From: JANXUC01 sp964619065
GTDB taxonomy: Bacteria; Acidobacteriota; Terriglobia; Terriglobales; Acidobacteriaceae
DNA: 64,000 nucleotides
Assembly: GCA_964619065.1 (NCBI GenBank)
Contig: CAZUCC010000014.1
Span: forward strand, 14,645 to 78,644
Direction: 5' to 3'
The translations under genes and the position numbers were made by a program. Shown here piece after piece: positions 34,950 to 43,232 of the stretch. The notes beneath the pieces are model-generated. The model made no database searches. It saw only the letters and a program-made list of their open reading frames with translations, and was not told the origin of the DNA. Each line of letters begins with the position of its first letter. Position 1 is the first letter of the stretch.

Positions 34950-36518
34950 CTAGCCTAGCCCCAACTCTTTCCACTTTTTATCCACTAGCGTCTTCGTCTT
35001 TGCGTCCATTACGATCTCGTCCGGCCAAGAACGGGTGAAGCCTTCGCTGGCCCATTTACGCGTGCCGTCGACGCCCATCTTCGAGCCGTAGTTGGGCAGG
35101 CGCGAAGCGTGGTCGAGCGAATCAATTGGTCCGAGGGTGAATTGGATGTCGCGCTCTGGATCAATATGGTTCAAGACCTTCAGGGTGACATCGGCGATAT
35201 TCTGCACGTCCACATCTTCATCGACCACCACAATGCACTTGGTGAACATCGCCTGGCCCAGCGACCAGATTGCATTCATGACCTTCCGCGCCTGCCCAGG
35301 ATAAGACTTGCGGATGGACACTAGCATCAAATTATGGAACACGCCCTCGATGGGCAAGTTGACGTCGACAATTTCCGGAATGGTCAACTTCATCAGCGGC
35401 AGGAAGATGCGCTCGATGGCCTTGCCCATCCACGCATCCTCCATCGGCGGTTTGCCTAAGATGGTTGTGGCGTAGATGGGATTCTTGCGATGGGTGACGC
35501 AGGTGGCATGGAAGACCGGATATTCGTCAGCAAGCGAATAAAAGCCTGTATGGTCGCCGACGGGGCCTTCCGTTCGGAGTTCGTCGAGATTGATGTAGCC
35601 CTCGAGAACAATTTCGGCGTTTGCTGGAACCTCGAGATCGACGGTCTCACACTTCACGAGTTCGACGGGCTTCTGTCGAAGGAAGCCGGCGATCATATAT
35701 TCCTCGACCTCGGGCGGCGCGGGAACGATGGCGGAGAAGGTTAGCGCGGGATCGGTACCGATGGCGACGGCTACCTCCATCTTACCGGTGGGACGACTCC
35801 CTTCAGCCAAGATGGAGCCACCCAGGCTGCGAGCCATGATATCGACGGCTGCGGATGTGCGCACAGGATTACCGCCCGCCGCGGAAGTGCGCATGTGTTC
35901 GCGAACATGCTCGGCTGCAATCTTCTGGCGTTGCCAGTGCATTCCGGCCGTATGCTCGTCATAAATCTGAATACGGTACATACCGACGTTGCGCTTCCCC
36001 GTCTTCGGATCGCGTGTAACCACACACGGCAGCGTGATGAAGCGGCCCGCATCCTTCGGCCAGCACTGGAGAACCGGAAAGTCGAGCAGCGAAAACTTGT
36101 CGCGCAGGATCACTTCCTTACACGGCCCGCTTGATACGGTTTTCGGGAAGAACTTACCCATCTCGGCGAGCATGGGCAGCATCTTTACTTTGTCGAGGAA
36201 TCCTTGAGGCGACTTGACGTCCATGAAGTGACGGATGCGGTCGGCGACTTCGTTGAGGGAATCGACCTCAAGTGCGAGCTTCATGCGGCTCTCGGAGCCA
36301 AATTGGTTGATAAGCACCTGCGCACTGGGATGGCCTTTGATGTTTTGGAAGAGCAGCGCCGGACCACCGGGCGCTCCGCCTTTGCCACCGTGGCCTTTGC
36401 TGACGCGGTCGGTGATTTCGGTGATCTCCAGAATGGGATCAACTTCAGTGCCGATCTTCTTCAGTTCGCCGGTCCGGTCGAGTGCGGCGATAAAATCTCG
36501 TAGGTCGTCGTAAGCCAA
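34950..36518 (-). CDS. ubiD: UbiD-family decarboxylase
   Basis: A 522-residue prenylated-FMN-dependent decarboxylase of the UbiD family; substrates range from 4-hydroxy-3-polyprenylbenzoate (ubiquinone or menaquinone-type pathways) to other aromatic acids. Recognisable blocks: MAYDDLRDFIAALDRTGEL, GPCKEVILRDKFSLLDFPVL, RNVGMYRIQIYD, GHTGFYSLADEYP preceded by RTEGPVGD, and DYDVD-like DVDVQNI. No ubiX neighbour is seen. It is divergent from fabF (152 bp between starts). The assignment to the ubiquinone pathway is by family only. Confidence 0.85.
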   Translation of the reverse strand: MAYDDLRDFIAALDRTGELKKIGTEVDPILEITEITDRVSKGHGGKGGAPGGPALLFQNIKGHPSAQVLINQFGSESRMKLALEVDSLNEVADRIRHFMDVKSPQGFLDKVKMLPMLAEMGKFFPKTVSSGPCKEVILRDKFSLLDFPVLQCWPKDAGRFITLPCVVTRDPKTGKRNVGMYRIQIYDEHTAGMHWQRQKIAAEHVREHMRTSAAGGNPVRTSAAVDIMARSLGGSILAEGSRPTGKMEVAVAIGTDPALTFSAIVPAPPEVEEYMIAGFLRQKPVELVKCETVDLEVPANAEIVLEGYINLDELRTEGPVGDHTGFYSLADEYPVFHATCVTHRKNPIYATTILGKPPMEDAWMGKAIERIFLPLMKLTIPEIVDVNLPIEGVFHNLMLVSIRKSYPGQARKVMNAIWSLGQAMFTKCIVVVDEDVDVQNIADVTLKVLNHIDPERDIQFTLGPIDSLDHASRLPNYGSKMGVDGTRKWASEGFTRSWPDEIVMDAKTKTLVDKKWKELGLG

Positions 36519-36670
36519 AAAGATCTCCTCCCTGGTTGAACGGATGATTATAGAAGCAAGGGAAACGAAGAGGGGAACATCCCGCGCTACCGAGGCTTCT
36601 GCCCCATTTTGTGCTGGCTCTCAAACCCCGAAATCTGTCATCTCCTGTAAGATCACAACGCGAGGTACGA

Positions 36671-37924
36671 ATGCGGCGAAGGGTTGTGATTACAGGTATG
36701 GGATGCGTGAGCCCCAATGGGATTGGAAACCAGGCATTTGCGGCGGCGGCGGTCGCGGGCGAGAGTGGCGTGCGCAGAATCAGTCACTTTGACGCATCGG
36801 AAATTCCAGTGCAGATTGCGGGCGAAGTGCGCGGTTTTGATGAACTTGCCTGGGTGGACAAGAAAGAACGCCGGAATGTTGGGCGGGTGCTGCCGCTTGC
36901 CATTGCAGGAGCGACCGAAGCATTCCAGGACGCGGGCATCGACACCGCTTCCCTGCCCCTCTCCGAGCGGCAGCGCACGGGCGTGATCATCGGCTCCGGT
37001 GGCGCTGCGCAGGAATTCACGGAAGAGCAATATCGTCTCTTTCATCATGGCCTCTTCAAACAAATGTCCGCGCACTGTATTCCCACGGGAGTGATGGGGA
37101 CATTTTCCAGCGACCTCAGCATCCGCTTCAATCTGCGCGGGGCGAGCCACGTGATCACAACGGGATGCACGTCTTCGACCGATGCTTTTGGTTACGCCTA
37201 TCGCCAAATTCAAGGCGGGCGCATGGATGCTGCTCTCACGGGCGGTGCCGATGCGCCCATTGCTTTGGGGATTATGAAGGGCTTCGTGCTCATGAAGATT
37301 CTGACGGACACGTGGAATGCGGCTCCGGAACGGGGATCGCGCCCGTTCAACGCGGACCGTGACGGTTTCGTTCTAGCCGAAGGTGCGTGGATGTTTGTGG
37401 TGGAAGAGCTGGAGCATGCACGAGCGCGCGGAGCGAAAATCTATGCCGAAGTGGCGGGTTACGGGTCGACGTGCGAGGCATTCCACCGTGTGCGCATGCT
37501 GGAATGCGGCGAGGAGTCGGCGCGTGCGATTGAACTGGCCATGCGCGAAGCCGGCTTAAAACCAGAAAATGTGGATTACGCCAACTTGCACGGCACATCG
37601 ACACAGCTCAACGACCGCATCGAAACCCGCGCGCTGAAGCTGGCATTGGGAGAGGAGCGAGCGCGACAAATACCAATGTCGGCAATCAAGGCGCAGATCG
37701 GGCATCCGCAAGGCGCATCCGGAGCCGCAGGGATTGCCGCCACGTTGGTAGCCATGCAAAGCGGACAGATTCCACCGACAATCAATATCGAAAAGCCCGA
37801 CCCGGACTGCGACCTCGACTATGTTCCACAAGCTGGACGGAAAGTTGCCATTGAGCATGCGGTGTGCAATTGCATAGCGTTCGGGTCGAAGAATTCCGCG
37901 CTCGTGCTTCGGCGCGTGGCGTAG
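36671..37924 (+). CDS. fabF: Beta-ketoacyl-ACP synthase II
   Basis: A 417-residue condensing enzyme that elongates acyl-ACP with malonyl-ACP. The catalytic Cys is in TTGCTSSTDAFGYAYR and the two His are in HGTSTQLND and QIGHPQGASGAAG; the last is GHPQGASG instead of the more usual GHSLGAAG. ATG 36671 has GAGG upstream and begins at the family start (MRRRVVITGMGCVSPNG); a 20-residue in-frame extension from 36611 is unlikely. It is isolated, with no other fab genes nearby, so it may serve a specialised lipid. Confidence 0.9.
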   Translation: MRRRVVITGMGCVSPNGIGNQAFAAAAVAGESGVRRISHFDASEIPVQIAGEVRGFDELAWVDKKERRNVGRVLPLAIAGATEAFQDAGIDTASLPLSERQRTGVIIGSGGAAQEFTEEQYRLFHHGLFKQMSAHCIPTGVMGTFSSDLSIRFNLRGASHVITTGCTSSTDAFGYAYRQIQGGRMDAALTGGADAPIALGIMKGFVLMKILTDTWNAAPERGSRPFNADRDGFVLAEGAWMFVVEELEHARARGAKIYAEVAGYGSTCEAFHRVRMLECGEESARAIELAMREAGLKPENVDYANLHGTSTQLNDRIETRALKLALGEERARQIPMSAIKAQIGHPQGASGAAGIAATLVAMQSGQIPPTINIEKPDPDCDLDYVPQAGRKVAIEHAVCNCIAFGSKNSALVLRRVA

Positions 37925-37983
37925 AAACGGGGTAACCAGCGGCTTTGGCCTCACTTCGCTTCTTGACTTCCTCAAAGTATTGC

Positions 37984-38012
37984 TTGCACAAACAAGTGTT
38001 ATAGCTATAACA
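37984..38012 (+). promoter_or_regulatory. chr operon promoter with overlapping 16-bp palindrome
   Basis: TTGCAC (37984-37989), a 16-bp spacer and TATAAC (38006-38011) form a plausible sigma-70 promoter. The perfect palindrome TGTTATAGCTATAACA (37997-38012) covers the -10 box, as expected of an autoregulatory operator. The predicted transcription start is only a few bases before the chrB ATG at 38021, so the transcript would be nearly leaderless. Confidence 0.6.
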
Positions 38013-38020
38013 TTTTAGGT

Positions 38021-38947
38021 ATGGCTGTAACGAATACTCCCGCACCATGGCTACTCCTCGTTTTCAGTCTTCCCGCCCGGAGCGCCAGCCAGCGTGTTGA
38101 GATTTGGCGCAAGCTGCAGCGCTATGGAATGTTGGCCCTCCGTAGTTCCGGCTACGTCCTTCCCAATACGCCGATGAACCAGGAGCGCATGGAGTGGCTG
38201 GCCACGGCGATTCGCACCTACAAAGGCCAAGCCTCCGTAGCTCAAGTCCAGGGCTTCGATGATTTGCCCGCGGAGCGACTGAAACAGCTCTTTGTCGAAG
38301 CTCGGTCGCAGGACTACCAGAAGTTACTACACGAGGCGAAGAAGCTTCTAGCGCTCTCTCCCTCGCGAAGACCCAGTGGACGGCTGAACCGGATTCGCCG
38401 TCGATTCTTAGAGGTACAAGATATCGACTTCTTCGAGAATCCGTTGCGCACGAAGCTGGAAAACTTACTGGCTCATGCTGATGAATCTGAGCCTGCAAAG
38501 TCTGGACGCAATCCCAAACGAAAGTCCGGTGAATACCTCAATCGCTTCTGGATAACCCGGCCGCGCCCCGGCATTGACCGGGTTTCGTCCGCGTGGCTGA
38601 TCCGGCGGTTCATCGATCCGAAAGCTCGCTTCGTCTTCGGCAACGAACCGAACGCCCATCCCGACGCCATACCCTTCGATATGTTTTGCCCGCAGGGCTT
38701 CGGTCACATGGGAGAGGATTGCACGTTTGAAACTTTACACAAGCAATTCGCAATCAAGGACAGCCGGGTCAAGCGCATTGCACAGATTATTCATGACGCT
38801 GATCTCGGCGACGAGAAATTCGGGCGCTCAGAAGGACAGGGATTGGACAAAGTGCTAACCGGCTGGGCGAAACAGGACTTGCCGGATGATGAGCTTCTCC
38901 AGCGAGGAATCGAACTGATCGAAGGCCTATATCAGTCGCTGGCATAA
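38021..38947 (+). CDS. chrB: ChrB-family chromate resistance regulator
   Basis: A 308-residue protein of the ChrB family. The N-terminal domain WLLLVFSLPARSASQRVEIW through LRSSGYVLPNTP is the helix-rich part conserved in ChrB; the C-terminal ChrB domain (from about residue 175) starts FWITRPRPGIDRVSSAWLIR and contains RFVFGNEPNAHPDAIPFDMF and EDCTFETLH. ChrB regulates chrA and senses chromate in proteobacteria. ATG 38021 directly follows the putative promoter; no good ribosome-binding site is visible. It leads a four-gene unit with pepE, ocd and chrA. Confidence 0.85.
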   Translation: MAVTNTPAPWLLLVFSLPARSASQRVEIWRKLQRYGMLALRSSGYVLPNTPMNQERMEWLATAIRTYKGQASVAQVQGFDDLPAERLKQLFVEARSQDYQKLLHEAKKLLALSPSRRPSGRLNRIRRRFLEVQDIDFFENPLRTKLENLLAHADESEPAKSGRNPKRKSGEYLNRFWITRPRPGIDRVSSAWLIRRFIDPKARFVFGNEPNAHPDAIPFDMFCPQGFGHMGEDCTFETLHKQFAIKDSRVKRIAQIIHDADLGDEKFGRSEGQGLDKVLTGWAKQDLPDDELLQRGIELIEGLYQSLA

Positions 38948-38962
38948 GCCTTGGGAGGTGCT

Positions 38963-39709
38963 ATGACGAGCATCGACAATGTCCGACAGCTGCTGTTGAT
39001 CAGCAACTCAACCCTGCATGGCAGGGGCTATTTAGATCATGTCGAGCAAGAGATTCGAGCATTTGTCGGAAAAAGAACTCGGATTTTATTCGTTCCCTTC
39101 GCACTCCTTGACCGAAGAGCCTACACCGTCAAGGCGCAAGAGCGCTTGCAGGAGATGGGATTATCACTTACGTCCATCCATGACGTTTCCAATATGCCAC
39201 GCGCCATCGACGAAGCCGAGGTCATTTTTGTCGGCGGTGGCAATACATTTCGGCTGCTGAAGGGACTCTACGACCACGGCCTGCTTGCCCCCATCCGGAG
39301 GAGAGTAGCAGCGGGTATGCCCTACATCGGGTCCAGTGCAGGTTCGATTGTGGCATGTCCGACGCTAAAGACGACCAAGGACATGCCCGTGGTCCAACCT
39401 CCATCCTTCGAGGCATTGGAATTGGTTCCCTTTCAGATTAGCCCACACTATCTGGACCCCGATCCTTCGTCTACGCACATGGGCGAGACGCAAGAGGAGC
39501 GCATCACGCAATTCCTCGAGGAAAACGAGGAGGCAGTGATTGGTCTGCGGGAGGGTTCCCATCTTCAGTTGCAGGACGGAGTGGTTACGCTACGAGGCCC
39601 AAAACCAGCCCGCATTTTCCGGCGAGGCGAAGAACCGGTTGAGGCAGTCGCAGGTTCGAATCTCAACACGTTGTTGGATGGAGCGCGTTTGGCAGGGGTA
39701 GTCTCATGA
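38963..39709 (+). CDS. pepE: Peptidase E-like serine dipeptidase (S51)
   Basis: A 248-residue member of the S51 family, which in enterobacteria cleaves Asp-Xaa dipeptides. The nucleophile Ser is in IGSSAGSIVACP and the His in ISPHYLDPDPSS; FVGGGNTFRLLKGL is also characteristic. ATG 38963 with GGGAGGTGCT upstream is chosen over an in-frame ATG 12 bases earlier. It lies 15 bp after chrB and overlaps ocd by 4 bp (ATGA). Why a dipeptidase is in a chromate operon is unknown. Confidence 0.88.
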   Translation: MTSIDNVRQLLLISNSTLHGRGYLDHVEQEIRAFVGKRTRILFVPFALLDRRAYTVKAQERLQEMGLSLTSIHDVSNMPRAIDEAEVIFVGGGNTFRLLKGLYDHGLLAPIRRRVAAGMPYIGSSAGSIVACPTLKTTKDMPVVQPPSFEALELVPFQISPHYLDPDPSSTHMGETQEERITQFLEENEEAVIGLREGSHLQLQDGVVTLRGPKPARIFRRGEEPVEAVAGSNLNTLLDGARLAGVVS

Positions 39710-40701
39710 GCGCGGAAGAAATCCTGGTACTGACACCACGAGAGATAGCAAACTTACTAACCATCGACGAATGCATCGTGGCCGTGGAACATGCCTTCCG
39801 CTTGTATGGAGAAGGCAAGGCAGTTTCGCCAGCAGTGCTCAGCATGCACGTACCCAACGGTGGGTTTCACGTGAAGGCTGGATTGCTCGATCTCAGCAGG
39901 CAATACTTTGCTGCAAAAGTAAATGGGAATTTTCCGGAAAACGACAGCCGGTTCGGGCTGCCTACAATTCAGGGAGTTATCGTCCTCTGCGATGCGGAAA
40001 AGGGCAATCTGCTGGCGGTGATGGACTCCCGCGAAATCACGTCACTGCGAACTGCAGCGGCGACAGCAGTCGCGGCAAAATTTTTGGCACGCCCGGATTC
40101 GCGGACTCTGACAGTTTGTGGCTGTGGCAACCAAGGGCGGATTCAGGTGAAGGCGCTTTCTCGCGTCTGCCAGCTACAAACCATATCTGCCTACGATAAG
40201 AACGAAGAACTGGCATCGCGCTTCGCGCTGGACCTGACGGAGGAGTTGGGAATCCCTGTAAGTTCAGTGACCGACCTCGCCGCTTCAGTTCGTCAGAGTG
40301 ATATCTGTGTGACTTGCACTCCTTCACGTCAACCGCTGCTAGGCCCGAACGACGTGAGACCCGGGACATTCATTGCCGCCGTTGGCGCGGACAACCCTCA
40401 GAAACAAGAGCTTCACCCATTTCTGATGGCACGAGGCAAAATAGTGGCCGACATTCTCGAACAGTGTGCGGTGATGGGAGACTTACACCACGCATTGGAG
40501 GCGGGTGTCGTAGCCCGTGCCGATGTGCACGCAGAACTGGGTGAGGTCGTGGCCGGAAGGAAGCCAGGCCGCGAATCGAAAGAAGAAATCATGATTTTCG
40601 ACAGCACGGGTATGGCACTGCAAGACGTTGCAGCGGCTGCCATTCTGTACGAGAAAGCCGAACGGCAGGGATCTGGCCTTCGACTGAGCTTCGCGGCATA
40701 A
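39706..40701 (+). CDS. Ornithine cyclodeaminase / mu-crystallin family protein
   Basis: A 331-residue NAD(P)-dependent protein of the ornithine cyclodeaminase family, which also includes alanine dehydrogenases and ketimine reductases. The dinucleotide-binding LTVCGCGNQGRIQVKAL and phrases FHVKAGLLD, REITSLRTAAATAVAAKFLA and FIAAVGADNPQKQELHP are visible. The substrate cannot be told from the sequence. ATG 39706 overlaps the pepE stop, so the two are coupled. Confidence 0.85.
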   Translation: MSAEEILVLTPREIANLLTIDECIVAVEHAFRLYGEGKAVSPAVLSMHVPNGGFHVKAGLLDLSRQYFAAKVNGNFPENDSRFGLPTIQGVIVLCDAEKGNLLAVMDSREITSLRTAAATAVAAKFLARPDSRTLTVCGCGNQGRIQVKALSRVCQLQTISAYDKNEELASRFALDLTEELGIPVSSVTDLAASVRQSDICVTCTPSRQPLLGPNDVRPGTFIAAVGADNPQKQELHPFLMARGKIVADILEQCAVMGDLHHALEAGVVARADVHAELGEVVAGRKPGRESKEEIMIFDSTGMALQDVAAAAILYEKAERQGSGLRLSFAA

Positions 40702-40724
40702 AGAGCTAAACAAAGGAGAAAACA

Positions 40725-40781
40725 TTGCGGCAGAACGGAATTCAGGTGACGGCGCTCGACAACACCAATTCAGCAAAATGA
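40725..40781 (+). CDS. Possible 18-codon leader ORF coupled to chrA
   Basis: TTG 40725 follows AAAGGAGAA, the best ribosome-binding site in the operon. It encodes MRQNGIQVTALDNTNSAK and stops at TGA 40779-40781, overlapping the chrA ATG (40778) by ATGA. chrA itself has no good site. This suggests a leader peptide or that ribosomes reach chrA by coupling; a decayed gene remnant is the alternative. Confidence 0.4.
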   Translation: MRQNGIQVTALDNTNSAK

Positions 40782-41941
40782 AAAATGAAATCGAGCTTCA
40801 TCCGCCTGTACACGAGCTGACGAGAGTGCCCTTCCCCCGATTCGTTGGCTACTTCTTGTGGCTCGGAACCGCGGGATTCGGTGGCCCTATTGCGCTCGCC
40901 GGTCACATGCAACAGGACCTTGTTGACGAGCATGGTTGGGTCAGCAAGGAAGACTACCTGGAGGGTCTCGCGTTGGCGCAGCTCGCTCCGGGCCCTCTCG
41001 CGGCTCAACTCGCGATTTACCTCGGCTATCTTCGTGCGGGCATACTCGGAGCAACCGCTGTAGGGATCGCCTTTATCCTACCCTCTTTCGTGATGGTGTT
41101 GGCGCTCTCAGCTGCCTACGTTCGCTTTGGCGGCCTGCCTTGGATGCAGAGCATGTTCTACGGGATTGGCGCAGCCGTGATCGGGATCATCGCTCGTTCC
41201 GCGTTCAAGCTCACCAAACTCACGTTGGGGAAAGACAAACTGTTGTGGGGGATTTTCACGGTCCTCGCCGTCTCCACAGCGTGGACTTCGCGGGAGATCC
41301 TCTGGCTCTTCTTGTTGGGCGGCGTGGGTGCCGTGCTTGTCAAAGCCTTTCCATCGCAGATGCGGTTTAAAAGCGTTGTCCCGGCAGTGTTTGCGACCGG
41401 AACGTTCGGCGTCAGCGGCCCGTTGTTGCAGATCTTTCTTTACTTCGCCAAAGCTGGAATGTTCGTGTTCGGCAGCGGACTCGCCGTCGTGCCATTCCTT
41501 TACGGAGGAGTCGTACAGGAACATCACTGGCTGACGGACCATCAGTTTGTGGATGCGGTCGCGGTGGCGATGATCACGCCGGGACCGGTCGTTATCACGG
41601 TGGCATTCATTGGCTACCTGGTGGCTGGAGTGACGGGTGCCATCGCGGCGGCACTTGGAATATTCCTGCCCGTCTATCTGGTGGTTGTGCTTCTGGCGCC
41701 CTCCTACAAACGTTGGGCCAAGAATCCGCAGTTGAATGCTTTCGTGCGAGGGGTAACTGCGGCTGCGACCGGAGCTATTGCCGGAGCGGTGATCGTACTC
41801 GCTCGGCGTTCCGTTTATGACGTGCCCACATTTGTGATTGGCGTTATGAGTCTCACCGTGCTCTTCCGCTGGAAAGTTCCGGAACCGGTCCTCATAGCCT
41901 GTGCGGCTGTAGCGGGGCTGGTGTTGCACCGCGTGGCGTGA
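40778..41941 (+). CDS. chrA: Chromate transporter ChrA
   Basis: A 387-residue two-domain chromate transporter (long CHR family) that expels chromate in exchange for sulfate-like anions. Each half carries the repeat motif: FGGPIALAGHMQQDLV with LAQLAPGPLAAQLAIYLGY in the first, and GSGLAVVPFLYGGVV with MITPGPVVITVAFIGYLVAG in the second. About ten transmembrane helices are visible. The start lacks its own site and overlaps the upstream leader ORF. It ends the chrB-pepE-ocd-chrA unit. Confidence 0.92.
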   Translation: MKNEIELHPPVHELTRVPFPRFVGYFLWLGTAGFGGPIALAGHMQQDLVDEHGWVSKEDYLEGLALAQLAPGPLAAQLAIYLGYLRAGILGATAVGIAFILPSFVMVLALSAAYVRFGGLPWMQSMFYGIGAAVIGIIARSAFKLTKLTLGKDKLLWGIFTVLAVSTAWTSREILWLFLLGGVGAVLVKAFPSQMRFKSVVPAVFATGTFGVSGPLLQIFLYFAKAGMFVFGSGLAVVPFLYGGVVQEHHWLTDHQFVDAVAVAMITPGPVVITVAFIGYLVAGVTGAIAAALGIFLPVYLVVVLLAPSYKRWAKNPQLNAFVRGVTAAATGAIAGAVIVLARRSVYDVPTFVIGVMSLTVLFRWKVPEPVLIACAAVAGLVLHRVA

Positions 41942-41985
41942 CACGCTCGTCGTGATCTATAATCGCGTCGCACTCGGAGGGAATT

Positions 41986-42573
41986 ATGCAGAAGTACAGT
42001 TCTTGGTTGGTCGCGTTGTCGTTAGTGGTTGCTTCATGGACAGTTGCAGGTGTGGCCCAAACAACGCCAGCGAAAGAAGCTCCCAAAGCTGCAAAGTCTC
42101 CGTCGGCGGAAGTGCTGGACTCGTGGAACGATATCGGCGGCCGGCTGGTGGACATGGCCGAAGACTTTCCAGAAGACAAATATGACTTCAAGGCCACACC
42201 GGCCCAGCGCACGTTTGCTGAAAACTTGCTACATGTGGCCAGCGACTATTGCCGCGAGGTCAGCGCGATTAAAGGATCACAGGTTGGACCTGCCATTTCT
42301 CCGGATAAGGACTTCACCCGCGAGCAGTTCAAGACTAAAGCCGATGTGGTGAAATTGTTGAAGCAGGTGGTAACAGATGGCGCGGCCGTGATTCAGGAAC
42401 AAGGCGATGCCGGGCTAACCCGTGAGAGCAAGAATCCATACGACGGTTCCCTGCAACACGTTTGGTACACCTGGATGGGTTCGATTGAGCACGCTGGTGA
42501 ACACTATGGTCAGCTCGTGGTGTATTACCGGGTGTCAGGGCTGGTGCCACCGGCGTCGCGACCCAAGAAGTAG
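41986..42573 (+). CDS. Exported DinB-like protein
   Basis: A 195-residue protein with a signal peptide (MQKYSSWLVALSLVVASWTVAGVAQ) and a four-helix-bundle-like body with the DinB/DUF1569 pattern: LDSWNDIGGRLVDMAEDFP near the N-terminus, FAENLLHVASDYCREVSA, and YTWMGSIEHAGEHYGQLVVYYR near the end. The His residues (HVASDY, EHAGEHY) are candidate metal ligands of the fold. The function is unknown. GGAGGG precedes the start. Confidence 0.75.
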   Translation: MQKYSSWLVALSLVVASWTVAGVAQTTPAKEAPKAAKSPSAEVLDSWNDIGGRLVDMAEDFPEDKYDFKATPAQRTFAENLLHVASDYCREVSAIKGSQVGPAISPDKDFTREQFKTKADVVKLLKQVVTDGAAVIQEQGDAGLTRESKNPYDGSLQHVWYTWMGSIEHAGEHYGQLVVYYRVSGLVPPASRPKK

Positions 42574-42625
42574 GTCAACAGAGGCGGTACTAGATGCCGG
42601 GCACCGCCAGACACAGGAGCCACAC

Positions 42626-43210
42626 TTGAGAGCCCTTCTCCGCAGTACCGCATTGACAATGTTGATTGCGGGCGCCACTGTTGTTGGTGTCTGTGCCGAC
42701 AATCCCACCATCGAGTACAAACTTCTAGCGACCAGTAAGACCTCCACCATGGTGAAGGAGATGAATGAAGCCTCGGAGGCGGGCTTCCATTTTGGCGGAG
42801 TGATGGGGGGAGAGACTACATTTGGTGGACCGGAAGTTGTGGTCATCATGGTGCGTCAGCAAGGTGACAACAGAGCACGTTTCGGCTACCAACTGCTCGC
42901 CACCAACAAGACCTCCACCATGCAAAAGGAGATGCAAGCAGCTGGCAATGAGGGCTATGAATATAAGGGACAGACAGTCTTTAAGACCGCCTTTGGAGGC
43001 CAGGAGGTTGTCGTGATTCTGGAGCTGGACCGCGACCGCAAAGACCGACGCTTTGAATATCGCCTACTTGCCACCAAGAAGACCTCCACTATGCAAAAGG
43101 AGCTGACCGATGCGGGAGCGCAAGGTTTCGATTTCGTGGGTGTGACCGTCGGCGAGACGGCCTTGGGCGGGAAGGAAGTGGTCTCCATCCTCCGCCGGGG
43201 TGTCAAGTAA
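42626..43210 (+). CDS. Secreted protein of three tandem DUF4177-like repeats
   Basis: A 194-residue protein with TTG start at 42626, preceded by AGGAG and followed by a signal peptide (RALLRSTALTMLIAGATVVG). After residue 30 come three copies of a repeat of about 57 residues beginning EYKLLATSKTSTM, GYQLLATNKTSTM and EYRLLATKKTSTM (about residues 30, 87, 144). Each unit continues with a helix, G-F/Y and VGGET/FKTAFGG(Q/P/K)EVV. The pattern resembles DUF4177 (beta-alpha units of about 55 residues). No function is known. Confidence 0.7.
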   Translation: MRALLRSTALTMLIAGATVVGVCADNPTIEYKLLATSKTSTMVKEMNEASEAGFHFGGVMGGETTFGGPEVVVIMVRQQGDNRARFGYQLLATNKTSTMQKEMQAAGNEGYEYKGQTVFKTAFGGQEVVVILELDRDRKDRRFEYRLLATKKTSTMQKELTDAGAQGFDFVGVTVGETALGGKEVVSILRRGVK

Positions 43211-43232
43211 CGTACCTGAAAGCACCTCGTTC

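Noticed and set aside
41108..41944. 278-codon minus-strand frame opposite chrA
   Set aside because: Hydrophilic, His/Arg-rich shadow of a membrane-protein gene.
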